Source: Whitmania pigra (Eukaryota; Annelida; Clitellata; Hirudinida; Haemopidae). Taken from it: 64,000 bases of DNA. The notes beneath the pieces are model-generated. The model saw only the letters and a program-made list of their open reading frames with translations, was not told where the DNA came from and ran no database searches. Position 1 is the stretch's first letter, and each line of letters starts with the position of its first letter. Positions 39,723-58,212 of this stretch are shown piece after piece. A program made the position numbers and the translations under genes. The stretch spans positions 560,001 through 624,000 of the forward strand of contig JAJTWR010000311.1 of the NCBI GenBank assembly GCA_021613335.1. The letters run 5' to 3'.

Positions 39723-42700
39723 ATTTCGACCATTATAATCACCACCATCAACAAAGTCATATCAGATATAGTCATTTATCTTCTTTTCTATTCCAACCAT
39801 TCATTTCTGCATTCTCGATATTCGTGTCTATAATATGTATTTTCGTATTATTTTGCTTTATCGGTAGGTTTATTATAAAACAAATATTTATTTATTATAA
39901 AACAAATATTTATTTATTATTTTTATCCTTTAGATCTGGTCCGGTAAAATCAGTAAAATGTGATCACCGCGTGAACTCGATGCTTTTGGAGGACTTGTCC
40001 GAGTTCACCTGGTACGAGGTCAACGTGCATCCTCACTTTGAAAACATCGAAGGAATGCCAACCCCTGCCAGGGTTCGGACCTTCGAAGATCGTGAGTTTC
40101 CCAGTCTTTCGACCTTTTTGACCTTTGAACTCAAGCGTTTACATAGCTTACGTAGAGATGCAAACAACATTCTACCAAACATAGATAGACAGATGCACAG
40201 ATGATGATGATGATGATGGTTACATTGAATGGTTACCTCAACAATTGAATGGTCACGTTGATGCAATGTGCATCGCTTTCGATGTGACGTCATCAATGCT
40301 CTGAGAATAAATTGACGTCCTCACTAAACTTGGATTTTAAGATTGTTTTTTTAGTTCACGAGGAACTTGTGTTATTTTCATTTCACATCGAATCTCAAAT
40401 TAGCTCAAGCAACTCTGTCACTGGATGTGATGATGATGATGACGACGCCTATGACGATGACGACCTTGGTGGTGGTGATGATTATGATCGAAGGTTTAAA
40501 TATCTTTTTAGTGCCAAGAGAAGCCCCTCAAAACGTTCAGGCCTCGTGGCATGGAAACGATTCCCTCCTCATCATCTGGGAACATCCAAGTCTCAGCAGC
40601 AGAAATGGAGTCCTTAAAGGCTACAAGGCAGGTTTTGATGATGATGGCGATGGGGAATTTTGTTGTGATGATAACGTTTATGATGATGATGATGATGATG
40701 ATGTTGATAAAGGTGATGATGATGATGTTGATGATATAGGTGATGATGACGATGATGGGGTTGATGAGTTCACGAGAAATAAGTTCTAATGATCTCCACA
40801 GGTCTACGTAACGAACAACGACTCAAAAACAACAAGAACAACTCAAGTCGACGCCACAGTTGAATCGTTGATGATGAGCAACATGGCCAGACATCGTGTG
40901 TACACGGTGAGGGTGTCTGCCTTCAATAAAGTTGGCGAGAGTCCGCTCAGTAGAGAAGTTCATGTGGGTAAGTGTCAAAATTCTTATTTCCTAAAGTAAA
41001 TTCACACAATTATTAAACATTACGTAGTGTTTCGTAAATTGTATCGTTGATTCATTACAATTGCATATAATTAATATTTAGGTCAATAAATGCAGGCTTC
41101 AATTGATGAATGACAAATTTAATTACAATTAAACTTAATTGATATTTAGGTCAATACGTGCATGCCACAGTTGCAATTCCCCTGTCGACAACATCGGTCG
41201 TCTCCGAATCGTGGTTCATCTTGTGCGTTGTTGTAATCACAACTGTCTTCCTTTTCTTGGTCACCTGCGTGTCTGCTGTTTGTCTGTTCAGAAGATGCAG
41301 GCAGAAGAAGAAGTGCAAGGCGGGAAACTTTACTGGAGGTTTTTCCATGTTTCGTTTCGTAACTCATGGATGAAGCTGTTATGAAGAACAACATGTGCAT
41401 GCATTTATGACTTTCATCGGTCTTCTTCCCTTCCAGTGAAGATTCAGGAGTGTTCGGACAACCTCGTCAAGTCCGATCAGAAACCTTGCCAGGGCGGCAG
41501 TCAGTTCCCCCTCCTCCCCAACCATTCTGTCGACTGTCAACAACGCAACAACCCGTGTTGCTATGACAACCACCCTCCTAGCGACTTCGAGTCGAAGAAC
41601 GGCTTGCACGGCAGGAGCGAGAGTCAAGGCCACACTTACCAGACGCGTGAGTTGACCGAGAAATATTTCCACGAGGCAACTTTCGATTATGGTAATTAGT
41701 AATTGTAATGACCTTAATGACTTCAATATCGTCATCAGTCGATGGAGCACCGTGCTCGTATCCCCACACGTGGAATCCATCCAAGCACCCGATGACCTCG
41801 GCCGGATGCAGCGCAGTCTTCAACCAGCAACAATTTCCATCCTCGAATCCCCTTCAATCGACTTCCCAATTTTTCCCTGCCAACGACATTCCCAATCCAG
41901 CAGCCTACATGATCAGACATCCTCCGTCCAACTGCAACTCGGTGGCGGGCGTCAGCGACAAGAACAGCGAGGCGAGCGAAGTGAGGGAGTTGTACGGCGG
42001 ATCGAGCGACGGAAGCGGGTGCACGAGACAGCAGAGCAAGTTCTCTTCCAACGTCTCGTCCGGAGGTAATCCGGTCGAAGTTTCTTATTTTTCATTCTCG
42101 AAACCAAAATATATAAAAAAAACCTCTGATTTTTCTCCAGCGAGTTCCATTCGGTCGAACGTCAACGACTCCAGTCAGCCCCTCCTCCATTGCCGTAGCG
42201 GTCCCCATGGCAACTATCACCACGACGACGGAAACTCTAGTCACGGAAGTTCCAACAAGTCTTCCCAAGCGCACATGAGGTTTTTACATACCACGATCAT
42301 TTCTCCAGATTAATGAATAAATTATGCTAATAGCGGTTAATGGAATATTATAACATCACATGAATATACCATTTTAATGAAAAGTAAACTAGTTTTCATA
42401 TGTAAAAAACAAATAAGTCAGTGGTCCATTTTTATAGAATTAATAATTCATATCTCCTAATTTAATAATGATAGTTACTGCTTTATTTACTGCGCCATTT
42501 ATCCGTTAGGTCGAACAATCCTGTTCTCATTCATTCGATGAGCATCAACGACTCTCAACACTACGATGAAGTCAATGAGCACTTCCAACCATGCCACGTG
42601 AATGCCCAGCACAAAATGTTCAAACATTGCAACACCCCGATATCCATGGCAACGGACACTGACGATGGTGAATAAACTTTACTTTCAACTATCAACAGTC

Positions 42701-43531
42701 TTTATTAATTGACTTTATTGTAATGAAATTTATTGATGATTATATTTTTAATTCAAAATATATCTATTTAGAGGAAATAAATTTTGTTTGAAAAATGTTT
42801 AAATTGCATGACTTGCAGAATTAAATTTTTATATAAAAGAGAGCACCACAAATCCATGCCTGCATTCAATGGATGATTTCAGCACCATCAGTTCAATGAA
42901 GTCTGAAGAATATTCTCACCAGCCATTAAGCATGATTCAACATAATGGTTAATGTGAAAAATTGTTTCGGTTACATTTACTGCTCAAGTAGTTTTGTGAA
43001 AATAAATTTAAATTACATTATTAGCAAAAACAATTAATAACTAATAAAACAATTAATATTTAATAATCAACAATTAATAATTTCAAAAAAAACAGAAAAA
43101 TTCCACATCCCTTTGAATCAGCATCAGTTAATTCAGCATGAATTAATTCCAAACGAATCCGTCCACAAGCAATTCAAGTGTTCCGAGCAGAAATTTAAAA
43201 GGCCACAAATCAGCACATTTGCACACGAACCACACTTCAATTGTAAGATTGGATTTTATGTTAGCACTTGTTAACCTAAAAAAATTGTCAATACTGTTGC
43301 ATAGCAATAAGTAGTTTGTTGTAGATGTTACTATTTATTGTTGTTTTCATGTTTTTGATGAATATGTACTTTTACTGGATACTGAATTACTGGATATTAT
43401 TACATAACATTTACTTTTATTCTGAGTTTTATTTGTTTCTTTCAATAATTATTTACGATGGAATGCACCTAAATTGCTTCTAAAAGAGAACTTTTAATCA
43501 GTTCTACCTCACAGTCCTCCATCAAATGTGA
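38268..43531 (+). pseudogene. 5'-truncated Robo duplicate (FN3 1-3, TM, tail)
   Basis: The block starts inside the exon that ends Ig5 and keeps the following exons: 38503-38610, 38680-38830, about 39162-39342, 39934-40091, 40512-40627, 40802-40967, 41150-41338, 41437-41691, 41739-42065, 42141-42279, 42510-42667, 42840-42947, 43096-43242, 43515-43531. All reading frames and splice sites remain open. One visible change is Gly to Glu in the third FN3 domain (WGHP becomes WEHP). It has no signal peptide, no Ig domains and no evident promoter, so it cannot make a Slit receptor. Use of a new upstream exon cannot be ruled out. Confidence 0.85.
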
Positions 43532-43902
43532 CGTCACCTTCAGAAGGATCCATCAACAGTTTTGCATCCACAGTGAAGGTAGCCTCAATTCAATCAGTTG
43601 AATTTGCAAAATATTAACTATTTTTCAGTTATTTGTTTTATTAACTTTACCCTTGTCATTTCAGAACACTATCATTTGAAGTGGATTGCAGCAATCCTTG
43701 TTGATTAGTGGCTCTTTTAATTCTGCAGTGTAAAAAAGCAAACAGTTCGTTGTTTTTAAGTTTTCTTCGTTTCTGCTGAGTTTCGGTCGAAAGTGTTTCA
43801 TGGCCCGCCTTAGACCCATTGTGAATATTTATTCAAGTATTTTGTTATTGTGATATCCTTTCAGTTTTTGAAGTCACTTCAATTCTTCACCAATTTGTGT
43901 AT

Positions 43903-43908
43903 AATAAA
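43903..43908 (+). terminator. polyadenylation signal of the Robo duplicate
   Basis: AATAAA at the position equivalent to 22483-22488 in copy 1, in unchanged context. Confidence 0.35.
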
Positions 43909-45149
43909 CGAGAATGGAAGTATTGTCCTCTGATATTCCAATAGAATTTTTAATCACGCATCTCCAGTCATTCACAAACTGTATGAGCATTTTGATTGGA
44001 TGCAATAGGTGACGTGAAAGACGTGCACAGTAACTGTCGCAAAAATTTTTTTTATTTTTTTTTATAAATTTTAGTTGAACAATAAACCAAAACCATTAGA
44101 AAAGGGCATAATAAAATAAAATAAAATAGATCAAGTGTCAGCCTTATGGAAACGCACTCTTCCGCTGTCCGACTGACCTTAGTTAACACGATTTAAATAG
44201 GCGTATGTACAGATATAAAAAAACTATTCAAAGAATACTGCGCAATATGTACAAAGTATAACATTTTTTAAACAAATAAAGAATATTGAAAGGACAGGAT
44301 AAAAATTGATCATTTTATTGATAATGGAATTGAAGAGCATAAGCCTGGACAGTAGCATTGAATAGAAAAGAGATTTAGCAAATAGGGGACTATATTCATG
44401 TGTAGCAGGAAGAAAGTAAGTAGGGTTATTGTAGTTATTACTATCAAAATTCACTTAAACAAGAGCAGGAAACAGATGGAAGAATAATTAGGAAGTTTGA
44501 AGTCTAGCATAAGCACAAATCCAAAGAATTTTTATCACTCACCTTCTTTTAAAATTTTTTTACTTTAAAGAAACCATGCTTATAGGCAAGTTTTGGAACT
44601 ATTTCAGGCATGCTTTTATTAAAGTTTGACAGGTTTTTAATTTAGCACTGTCTTAATGACATGGCATCAAATTGCATTACCAAAAAAAATCCATTCTTGA
44701 AAAACATCCTTAGAAGCAGTTTTTCCCTCTATCAAGGTGCCCTTATAGGCAGACTTAAGATCTGCAACGTCATCAGAATACAGAAAAAACGAGAATGAAG
44801 ATATTAACCTTTGATATTCCAATCAAATTATAATCATACATCTTCAATTATTTACAAACAAATCGAACATTTTGATTGGAAGTATAAGAAGTGACAAGTG
44901 TAAACAGCACGACTGCGAAGAGATGCAATTGCAACCTACAAATTACTGAGAATTTCAGACAAACAGAAAAGCATTGAATTAGTTATTTAGTTAATTAATG
45001 ATTTACATTGTTCATGGATAAGAATTAGCTTAAACTAATAGTTGAATCTTCAAAACTAAGTATTATAATGAGATCTGATCAAGCAAGTTATTTAACAACC
45101 AAGGAGTTAAAAGGTTTAGGCATTAATTGATTGTGAGAATAACAATAGA

Positions 45150-47243
45150 TCATCCAACTGCTTGAGACATGTGTAGGGGATTCACCATGAGTTCAAAAGT
45201 TGCCCCCTTCAGATTGGCACCTCTCAAGTTTGCTTCTTGGAGGTCGCATCCACTAAGGTTGCAATTTTCAAGGTCTGTTCCAGCCAAAACAGCCCCTGGT
45301 AAAATTTCATTATTATTACAGAGTTAGTATGAAGAACATTATTTTAGTGAAATTATTCTGATGCTACTGTTTTTTTTTTCAAATTCTCAAATTAAAAGTC
45401 CTAAATCAAAATGAAGTGTTAACCACAGTGGAATTATACCTTATTATTCATGTTTTGTTATTGTTGCTAGCCTCAAGCCACATTCTATTTTAGGCTTTAA
45501 AATGAGCAGCTATAAAGTTAAACCTCTGAGGTCACAGTTCTGGAGGTTTGCATTCTTGAGGTTTGCAACTCTCAGGTTGATGCCTGCCATCCTGCTACCC
45601 TCAAGATTCACTCCTTTCATATTGGCCCCCTCCATGCTGGTATGACTGCCTGGGTGGTCAATTATTAAAATGTCATCATTATGTATTTATAATTTATTAA
45701 CAGTTAAATAAATGAACAAATGATGAAGTAAAATCGACAAGTTATGCTAGTGAAAAGCAAGTCATGTTGGAGAGGCTAAGCTGCATGATCGGTTTGCCCG
45801 ACATCCCATAACAAGACCAAAATGAGTTAACCATTTGAACCCTGATTCCCCTGGCCATTCCCCCCCTATAACCCGAGACCCCTCAGCCGTTTTCAGCTAA
45901 TGATGGTAGATGCTATCACTCACATTAGCAATTATTGTTACTATTACAGTTAATATTGCAAATATTATTATTATCATTATTACAAGCTTAAGATGTTAAT
46001 ATGAATAAATTAACCTGCAGGATCCTCAAAATTACAGCTCTTCATGGAAGCCCCCTCCAGTGTCACGCACAACATTCTTGCACCGAGCACTGTTGCCATG
46101 TCCATCCTCACATTTGTCAGATCTGCTCCTAAAAATAAATTGCAGAAGATATTTTAGGTTGATTCTCACAAAACATTGTGAGTGTCTACACCTTCGATGT
46201 TTTGGTAAGGAATCATTTTAAGTTCTGGTGACATAATGTAAACTAAGTTTTCATAACGTAAACAAACTCTCAAAGTTGCAGGAAGAAAGGTTGCAATAAG
46301 AAAGATCGGCCCTCCTCAGGTTGGCATACTTGAAGTTGATGTGCCGAAGGTCGAGTTTCGACAAATTGGCACCTTCCAGGTTCACGCCTTGACATCGCAA
46401 CTCCCAACTCGAAGGTGTTCCAATGATCATCTTTAAAAATTCCCTTTTATATAAAAAAAAGAATTATAAGTCCTTTTTTAATCCATAGAGCTTCAATGTA
46501 AAATAATGGCAATGAAAGTTACATCAAGTTTGAAAACTTATTTTCAAGATTTTTGATTTGAAATTGAATGAAGAGATTAATATTTAATGAAAATAAGTTG
46601 TAATTTGAACCTCCTAGTGAATGGCTGATTGTCTGGGCTCTCCATATGAGCTTGATTTTCAATTTTCATCATCAGCTGTTCAATGATGCTCGTCACTCCA
46701 TAAAACCGTGCCTCGGACAAAACACCTCTGCAGGAAAAAATTAATAAGAAACATAAAATTAAGTTTATAGGTAAAATTAAATTTATAAAATCTATAAAAA
46801 AGTAATATTAAATCATCTAAAAAATGAATCAATATTTAACCTGATGTTTATTCCTGGGTCAATAATGAGTTCTCCAGTTCTGAGAAAGTTAAGAATGGGA
46901 TGAAAATATTCAGGACTGCGATCTATTAGAATTGCACCACTTGAGTCCTTTGGATGATCCCAGTTTGAATCGCTGTCAAACATTCTAGCCAACATGCTGT
47001 CAGGATCCTAAAATTTGATTACCTAAATTTGTCTAAACTTCGCTTTAACAAATTAATATAAACTTTTAAATTGGATGCTAAAGCATAAACAATAGTTACA
47101 TTTGCCACCAGAGTTATCTTGGTTGTTGTAAAATGCTTTCCACCAATGTTGAGAGTTATCCATTCATTTAAGTCACTATTGCTGTAAATTGTTTCATCAA
47201 GTTCGGAAGTCACAGATCTTTTTAAGTTCATTTTCTCAGCCAT
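45150..47243 (-). CDS. KCTD9: KCTD9-like BTB and pentapeptide-repeat protein, copy 2
   Basis: Seven exons: 47243-47100, 47007-46841, 46727-46611, 46443-46268, 46128-46015, 45649-45524, 45295-45150. Sizes are identical to copy 1 and give 329 residues. The BTB/T1 domain reads [39 protein letters not shown]. The TGEL segment fits the usual T1 pattern, unlike TVEP in copy 1. Pentapeptide repeats follow from about residue 155 to the C-terminus ([20 protein letters not shown]). Likely role: CUL3-linked adaptor, inferred from the family. It lies about 800 bases downstream of NSUN2 on the same strand. Of the two copies this one looks more conserved, and may be the ancestral locus. Confidence 0.87.
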
Positions 47244-47547
47244 TACTATTGGTACATTATCTATTTCTTTACAGGAAGTCGGATAGCTAAGATATATATA
47301 ATATAATATTTAGTTTGAAATGGTATAAAATATTGATATTTTGGCATTAGGCCTACTACTGCTTCAAATTAAAACAAGCAGCATACATCGGGAGACATAC
47401 TTACAAATTCACAAATTACTAATCGCTAATTCAAACTTAATTTTGAGCAAAGCTACCTTTCTTTATTTGACATATTGCCGACAACCCCTAATTAAACCTG
47501 CTATTATTTTTTCTGCTCCATCCTAGAAATCTGCGCTTCAAGCACCG

Positions 47548-48038
47548 GTTTTGTTTATCACATTTACCTCGCAGATCGGCTAAAAGTTAAACTTATTTAA
47601 TGAAGTAAATTGAAATAAATTTAAGGCTAGTCCAAATAAAGGATGCAACGGAATAAATAAATAAAACATATTTAAAGAGTTTACAGTTTGAGGGTATTTT
47701 ATCAAAAGTTTAAATGTTCCACTTAAATAGTTTATACGTTTGAAAGACTGTGATTTAGCTTTTTTATGCTGGTTATTCTCCTGAGTAACATAAATAGCGT
47801 TCTCTTTGAACAGCTTCAGTCCATAATCAAGTATCGCTTCTGAAGTGTTTGGTCTTACACAATGTGCAGACGCACATGCCAAAATTGGTTTGCAAATAAT
47901 AAAATAGATAAAAAAGGTGACCCGCAGCTTATCCAACCGAAATTAATACTATTAACAAATGATGATGAAAACTTTATTCATCACAATATAATTAAAACGA
48001 CACATATAAACGAAATGCGCTGTCAACGACTTCATAAC
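47548..48038. other. intergenic stretch between KCTD9 copy 2 and NSUN2
   Basis: No exon is supported. A short GGATGCAACGGAATAAATAAATA-like tail (47641-47665) resembles the TATGCAACGGACGTTAATAAA tails elsewhere and may be a decayed short retroposon. Confidence 0.4.
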
Positions 48039-52762
<4,724 letters not shown>

Positions 52763-54391
52763 GACTTATTTTAAAACAATTCTAAGACAAATGACAAAAA
52801 TAGTCAATTAAGACAGAGTTATTTATAAACACTTCAACCGAGCGAGTGATAAATATGTTTACTCAAGAAGCAAGATCCCCAAACAACACTCACCGCAATA
52901 CATAGATATGTTGTGGAACATTTAATTATAAAATTTTAAAATTTATTAATTTCATTTCACTTTTGTACATTTAATTTTATCAACATTATAATTGTATAAA
53001 TTTAACAGAAAACAATTTGAGAAAAAATTGAACCACCGAAAGACGCTATCTCACCCAGTGGCATACCAATTGTTCTTGCCGCCCGGGGCGGTCATAAGGT
53101 TTGTCTCCCCCACCCTGGCCGTTAATCTGTTAACCTTCAAGTTTTCGAAAAACTCTCAAAATTTTTACAATCAAATCGGTTACAAATTTACAAACTCTCC
53201 CCACTTTTCCGCATTTTGGGTAACAGTTTCAAAATTCAGTCCATCGGCAAGTTCCCTCTTTATAGAGAAGACTGCCAAGTCTGTAAGCCTTGCCTGGCTA
53301 ATCGATGATCGATCCCGTCTCAACTCAGCGACAAATCCTAGTCAATACTTCACATCACATTATTATTACCATTATTATCATCATTATCATTATTCTTTTT
53401 TTCGGATTTGACGCTCCATGCTGTTCCCAATTTCAGAGTAGTTTTTTTATTCGTTTACCGCACTCTCTTTCTATGCTTTCTTTCAATCTATTTATTGTGG
53501 TATCTTCTTTGAAAGTCAAAGATTCTTAAAGATACAAAATGGATGGAAGCTTCAGACTACTCACGAATAAAATATTAAATTTTGTCTTGGTATAGAACGA
53601 ATTGACCAGGGATGTAATTTGAGGGGGCAAGGGAGGCCATCTGACTTTAGACCAGACCCAAAAAACAAGGTCACGTTTTGTGAGGGTTTGCCACCACCCT
53701 GAATTTTGGTTAGAAGTATAAAAAAAAGGTCATCTCCTCAAGATGTGCAAGGGTTTGCCCCCTCCTTGGAAAATGCTGAAATGACGTCCCTGGAATTGAC
53801 GTTATTTATTATTTTACGAAACGTTTTCAGAAATGAATAAGGTAATTTTCTTTGATGGCTAGTACGTGCTTTATATCAATCGATACGTTATACCAAATGC
53901 CAAATAAAATCTGATCCTTCAATGGACACAGTAGAAAAACTGGAAAAAGGCGGCCGTTTTTTCAATTTTTACGTACTCCCACAAAATGCTGCCCCCTAGG
54001 AGGGATCGCCCCCTCCATCTCACCCCAACATGGGTATGCCACCGTTCTTCCCTAGTTACGATTTCTTTACTTCCCGGCAAGAAGCGATTCACCGTTTTCC
54101 AACCCATCCAATAGCTTAAGAAACATTTTAAAATAAAGCCAGGCATTCATTAAAAATTTCTTGAGTACTCTCACTCAAATTTTGAACACAGATATTGATG
54201 ACTTGATTATGAAATCATTTTTCTGCAGAACTATCCAGAAAAATACAAAAAAAAATCTAGTTTCAAAACATGCATCACATGGCTTTATATGATATAAAAT
54301 ATTTCAATCAAATGATTAAAATTCAACAACAGAAACAGTTATGAAGGCGAGATTCAAATGCATGACTAACAAAGCTGCCATGACTGAGGCC
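52763..54391. other. gap between WHAMM/JMY-like gene and NSUN2, repeat-rich
   Basis: No exon is supported. It would hold the NSUN2 promoter. The centre is dispersed repeat (53080-53330 and 53600-53790), and GC-richer fragments near 53990-54050 look like repeat remnants. Confidence 0.5.
53090..53330 (+). repeat. dispersed repeat, plus copy
   Basis: GCCGTTAATCTGTTAACCTT through AAAACTCTCAAAATTTTTAC, ACAGTTTCAAAATTCAGTCC and TGGCTAATCGATGATCG matches the reverse complement of 59840-60050 at roughly 80 percent by eye. A second shared piece (near 53605-53665, CCAGGGATGTAATTTGAGGG) matches the reverse complement of about 60080-60150, but in a different order. Confidence 0.75.
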
Positions 54392-57300
54392 TTATTCAAA
54401 CTCATCAAAACTTTGATCTTCATCTTCATGAGCGCTGTCAACAGATATTCTGATTTTCTCCATTGCTTCCCTCAAAAAATTAAATTGGTCACTTTCTCGA
54501 GGCTTCGGTTCGAGGACTTTATTGCAGACTTGGGTGGGCCTCAACTTGGCTAATTGTGAGGCTAATTGTGAGGTTGTTATCACGAATCCTGAGGCGTCTA
54601 AGAACATACAGTTTTTGATAAGTTTTCAATTTTCTCTGCATGTCATTGCAACTTGTTTATGATAATGAGTGACATCGTAAATAAATAAATAATGTAAGGT
54701 AATAAATACCATAATTAAATAAACTGCATAGTCATTATTCAATTAAGTTAAGTTTATATTCAATAAATGCCTAAAAAAATATAAATAAATTTTTAATATT
54801 ATTAACCTTTTGCTGATGGTTGAACAACTTTATTTGATTTTTTCAACTTGGCCTTTGCATCTGAAAGCATGCTCAGAGTCACTAGGAACTGTTCCTTCTG
54901 TAAACAAAGAGAAATTATATTAATGAATACAAATGAAATATCTATGTTCTGCTGATAATTAATTTTATAATTATTTTTAGCTGTTTTTCATCTGGCATTA
55001 TCATTAACTGGCAATTTGAAAAGTAATGGGACTTTAAGTAGCCATATTTGCATGTATAATCTGCCATTCAAAATGCCATTTAAAAAATGACTTATCAAAG
55101 AGTAATAGATATAATGTTGTTTGCAAGTTTATTGTTAATAAGCTAAAACGATCATGCTTATAGAAACATTTATAGGCAGCAATGACATGGCTTTGGAAGC
55201 AAATGAAACTATAACAATGCACCTCTCTAGGGATTTCCATCAATTTCTTTTCTTTTTTAGGAGGTAAGGTTTCATCTCTTGATGGTTGTTGGGAAAGGAT
55301 TGGTGGTGGAGGGGGAGGTAGAGGGATTGATGATGTACCAGGTTGTTCAAACACATTTTTAAGGTGGAATTCTGCCCTTTTGTGAGAAAATATCACTTGA
55401 CCCGGATGAACGTGATTATCCTAACCAACAATTAAATCAATGTATCAATTTAATAGGAACTAATATCTTAATAAGCTTAATTTTGTGGTTGTGTATCCTA
55501 AGCAGCAATTTATTAAAGTAAATCAGTGTGTCATCTCAGTATGAACTTATTATTATCTTAATAAACTCAATGTTGATTCACTCTTAATTAATGGCTCCAT
55601 TCAAGATTTAAAGTCTAAAAAAATACTTTTAGAAACACACATTCGGTTCAAATAAATAATAGAATAATTGAACCATCCTAAATAGCAGGTTAACCAAATG
55701 GGGTGTGTTGCTGCAAGTGCATGCATTGTATGGTATTGGCAAAGCAACTGTTGCCAAGATGTGTTATGTGTCAAGTGTCATGTTCATAACCCAGCCTGTA
55801 CTGCCAAGGAGTTTGGCTAGATACATCACTTGAATAGTGTGACGATAAAAAGTGCTTTCACATCCTATACGTCAATACATAGAGCACAGAAAAGATCAGA
55901 TAAATATACAGAATAGCATTTCCTACCCCCATATCAACGTGTACTTCTGTCAAATGGCTGTTCTTGTCAGCATCAATGTTATTGTTTGTCAGTGTAATCT
56001 AAATAATTAAATACCCACAATTATTAATTGTCGATTCAAATGCAAAGCAGCAATTCATTTGTTAACATACAATTTTTAATCTTATCCTTGCAATGGAGCT
56101 ACCAAGAGTTGATATTTCTTTGTTTATTCCATCCAATATTTTGATTTCTTCTGAGACATTTGGTTCTCGGTTAAATGCAGAACACTGTTCATCATCGTCA
56201 TCATCCTGATCACAAAATTCCATCTGTGCATCATAAAATATCTCTATCATGGAGTAAGCACCTTTAAATAAAATGAATAATCATCAGATGAGAAATTTTA
56301 TTCAACAAATTATGCATTTTATTTTAAAACATTATCAAATAGGGGTTAATGATGTTGAGTATGAAGTAGGTATTAAAATGTTACTGTTATGTTATTGTAA
56401 ATGTGACCAAAGCAACAGTATTATTCAAGTTGGACGTTCGAATCATTTCACTTATCAAATGCAATGACATTTCACTTGCTTTTAATCCTCTTCTTCATTT
56501 TCGTTCTTTCCAACAATTTCCTTGTAAGTAATTCTTTTTTTATTTCTAATCTTTTCTTGAATATTTTGATTTTCAAGTCATTGCATCTCCTGAAGTCCAT
56601 TTCGTTTGAATCCTTCATTGATAAATGAGTCATTGATAAATTATAACAGAACTCGATAGCTCACAAGCACTATAAATAACAATAGATTAAAGCATTGCCA
56701 ATGATTAAAAATACCTTGGAGATAAAGTAGCAGAGCTTAAGTTTTAAGATATGCCTCTCATTCCTTAACATTTGGACTTTTTCTTTTGACATTTCTGCTG
56801 ATAACCTTTTGAATTTGAAATTAAAATTCATTGTTGTTGATAAACATTTATCATCAACTCAACAACATGACAAATAACTTAGATGGCTATTAAATGAGAT
56901 AAGATAATGAGTAATTTAAAAAAAAGTTTTACTTATATCTTAATTTATTTCATAAATGAGCAGAGGGCAAACTCCTCCAACCTGATCACAAACAAACAAA
57001 AGAGCTTATCCAAGAGGTTTGAAGTCATTTTTGTCATGAAAAGGAAAGGAGTAAAGTAGCAATAGTTGATGAGGCAAATAAATCGATTGCAGATTGTGAA
57101 TGACACGACATTATTAGTGACTGATTACACAATTAGTGAACAAGTATTTGTTCATGCTTATTGGGCAGAATCAAGCCTAAGTTTAAAATGATGTCCTAGT
57201 TTATTTACTTTTTAAAAGTTGACTCACCTTTCAAATCTATTTGCAATCAAAGATTCATAGGGTTCTTCCTTAAAATTCCTAAAATGATTCTGAATTCTTT

Positions 57301-58212
57301 CAATTGCACCTGCACAAATAAGCAAATAATTTTAAAATAACAAACAAATTTATAAAGAATGTCATACTTACTCTTGTAAGAGGCAACTGTTTTTGAAAAG
57401 AACTCAATATTCAGTTTTGATAAGTGACATTCGATTTTGAGTTTTGCAATTTTAAAATCATCAGAAGAACCATCATATGTCTGTTGAAAATTGCTCCTAA
57501 AGTTTTTTATTGCTGATTGACAAGTTGCAGGATCTCTTATACCATACAATGGTAACTTAAGACTGTTATATAGGTGAGATAAAGCTCTCTGCCAATCAAG
57601 CATTAACTTGTCTTCAGTATCATAAATTTCCTTTAAACGTACACATGAAGTGATGTCATGTGACTCGTTCACATAATTGCTTAGTTGTACCAATGTCATG
57701 TCAACTTTTTTTTTAAGTTCATCAATGTCATTATTTTTCAAATCCTTAAAGTATTTGGCAATATCTAAATCTTCCATGAATATAATGTGATCCAGAACAT
57801 CATTGTCTAACACAGAATATACTGTTTTAAAATAACTTGCTAATTGCAAGCATAAGTTGTCATCTAATGATGGAATCTCTTGAAAAAAATATGAATACCA
57901 TGATGATGTCACAAATTTTACAGGAAAAGGCGGAAGGTCAATATCAAACTCCAATAATTTGCCATGAATATCCAAAATTTCATCCAATGTCAAATATGTT
58001 TTCTTGGGAACCTGACCACTGCCCTCAAACTTTTCAATTACAACAGAGTTGGAAGAACGGGACACTTGAATTGTTGGCAAAAGTGGCGACGAACCATCAA
58101 GGTGAAAGCCATTTGTAAGACACAGCCAATCGTCGATATCCTCATCTTGCATCATGGATTTTCGTCTTTTGAAAATACCACTTTTCTTTCGACCTTCCAC
58201 AACTTTCGACAA
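54392..58212 (-). CDS. WHAMM/JMY-like actin nucleation-promoting factor
   Basis: Such proteins bind actin monomers and the Arp2/3 complex to start branched filaments on membranes. The start at 58212 opens a first exon of 840 bases to 57372 (MSKVVEGRKKSGIFKRRK, then DDWLCLTNGF). It joins in phase to AIERIQNHFRNFKEEPYESL (57310-57240). Further exons give KLSAEMSKEKVQMLRNERHI, a basic coiled segment near 56600-56480, EIFYDAQMEFCDQDDDDDEQ at 56250-56190, a proline stretch (SSIPLPPPPPPILSQQ, near 55320), a WH2-like segment (TLSMLSDAKAKLKKSNKVV, near 54880-54820) and a C-terminal connector-acidic region (FLREAMEKIRISVDSA then HEDEDQSFDEFE) ending TAA at 54392. Order of helical region, polyproline, WH2 and acidic end fits WHAMM/JMY. 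Sequence identity is low, so which of these two, or another class, is unclear. Confidence 0.6.
55715..55815 (+). repeat. decayed SINE related to the one at 62770
   Basis: AAAGCAACTGTTGCCAAGAT and TCATAACCCAGCCTGTACTG align with AAAGCAACAGTCATTACGTG and TGCGACCCAGCCTGCGCCAT at 62811-62860, in the same orientation. It lies in an intron of the WHAMM/JMY-like gene. Confidence 0.45.

Larger units (their letters stand above)
38268..47547 (+). repeat. segmental duplication, copy 2
   Basis: It matches 16838-28347 in the same orientation. From about 40802 to 43960 the offset is a constant 21420 with no difference that I could find. Before that there are a few substitutions and repeat-length changes. 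After 43960 similarity drops and indels appear. The LINE/Tigger section of copy 1 is replaced here by about 235 unrelated bases (44204-44440). Confidence 0.95.
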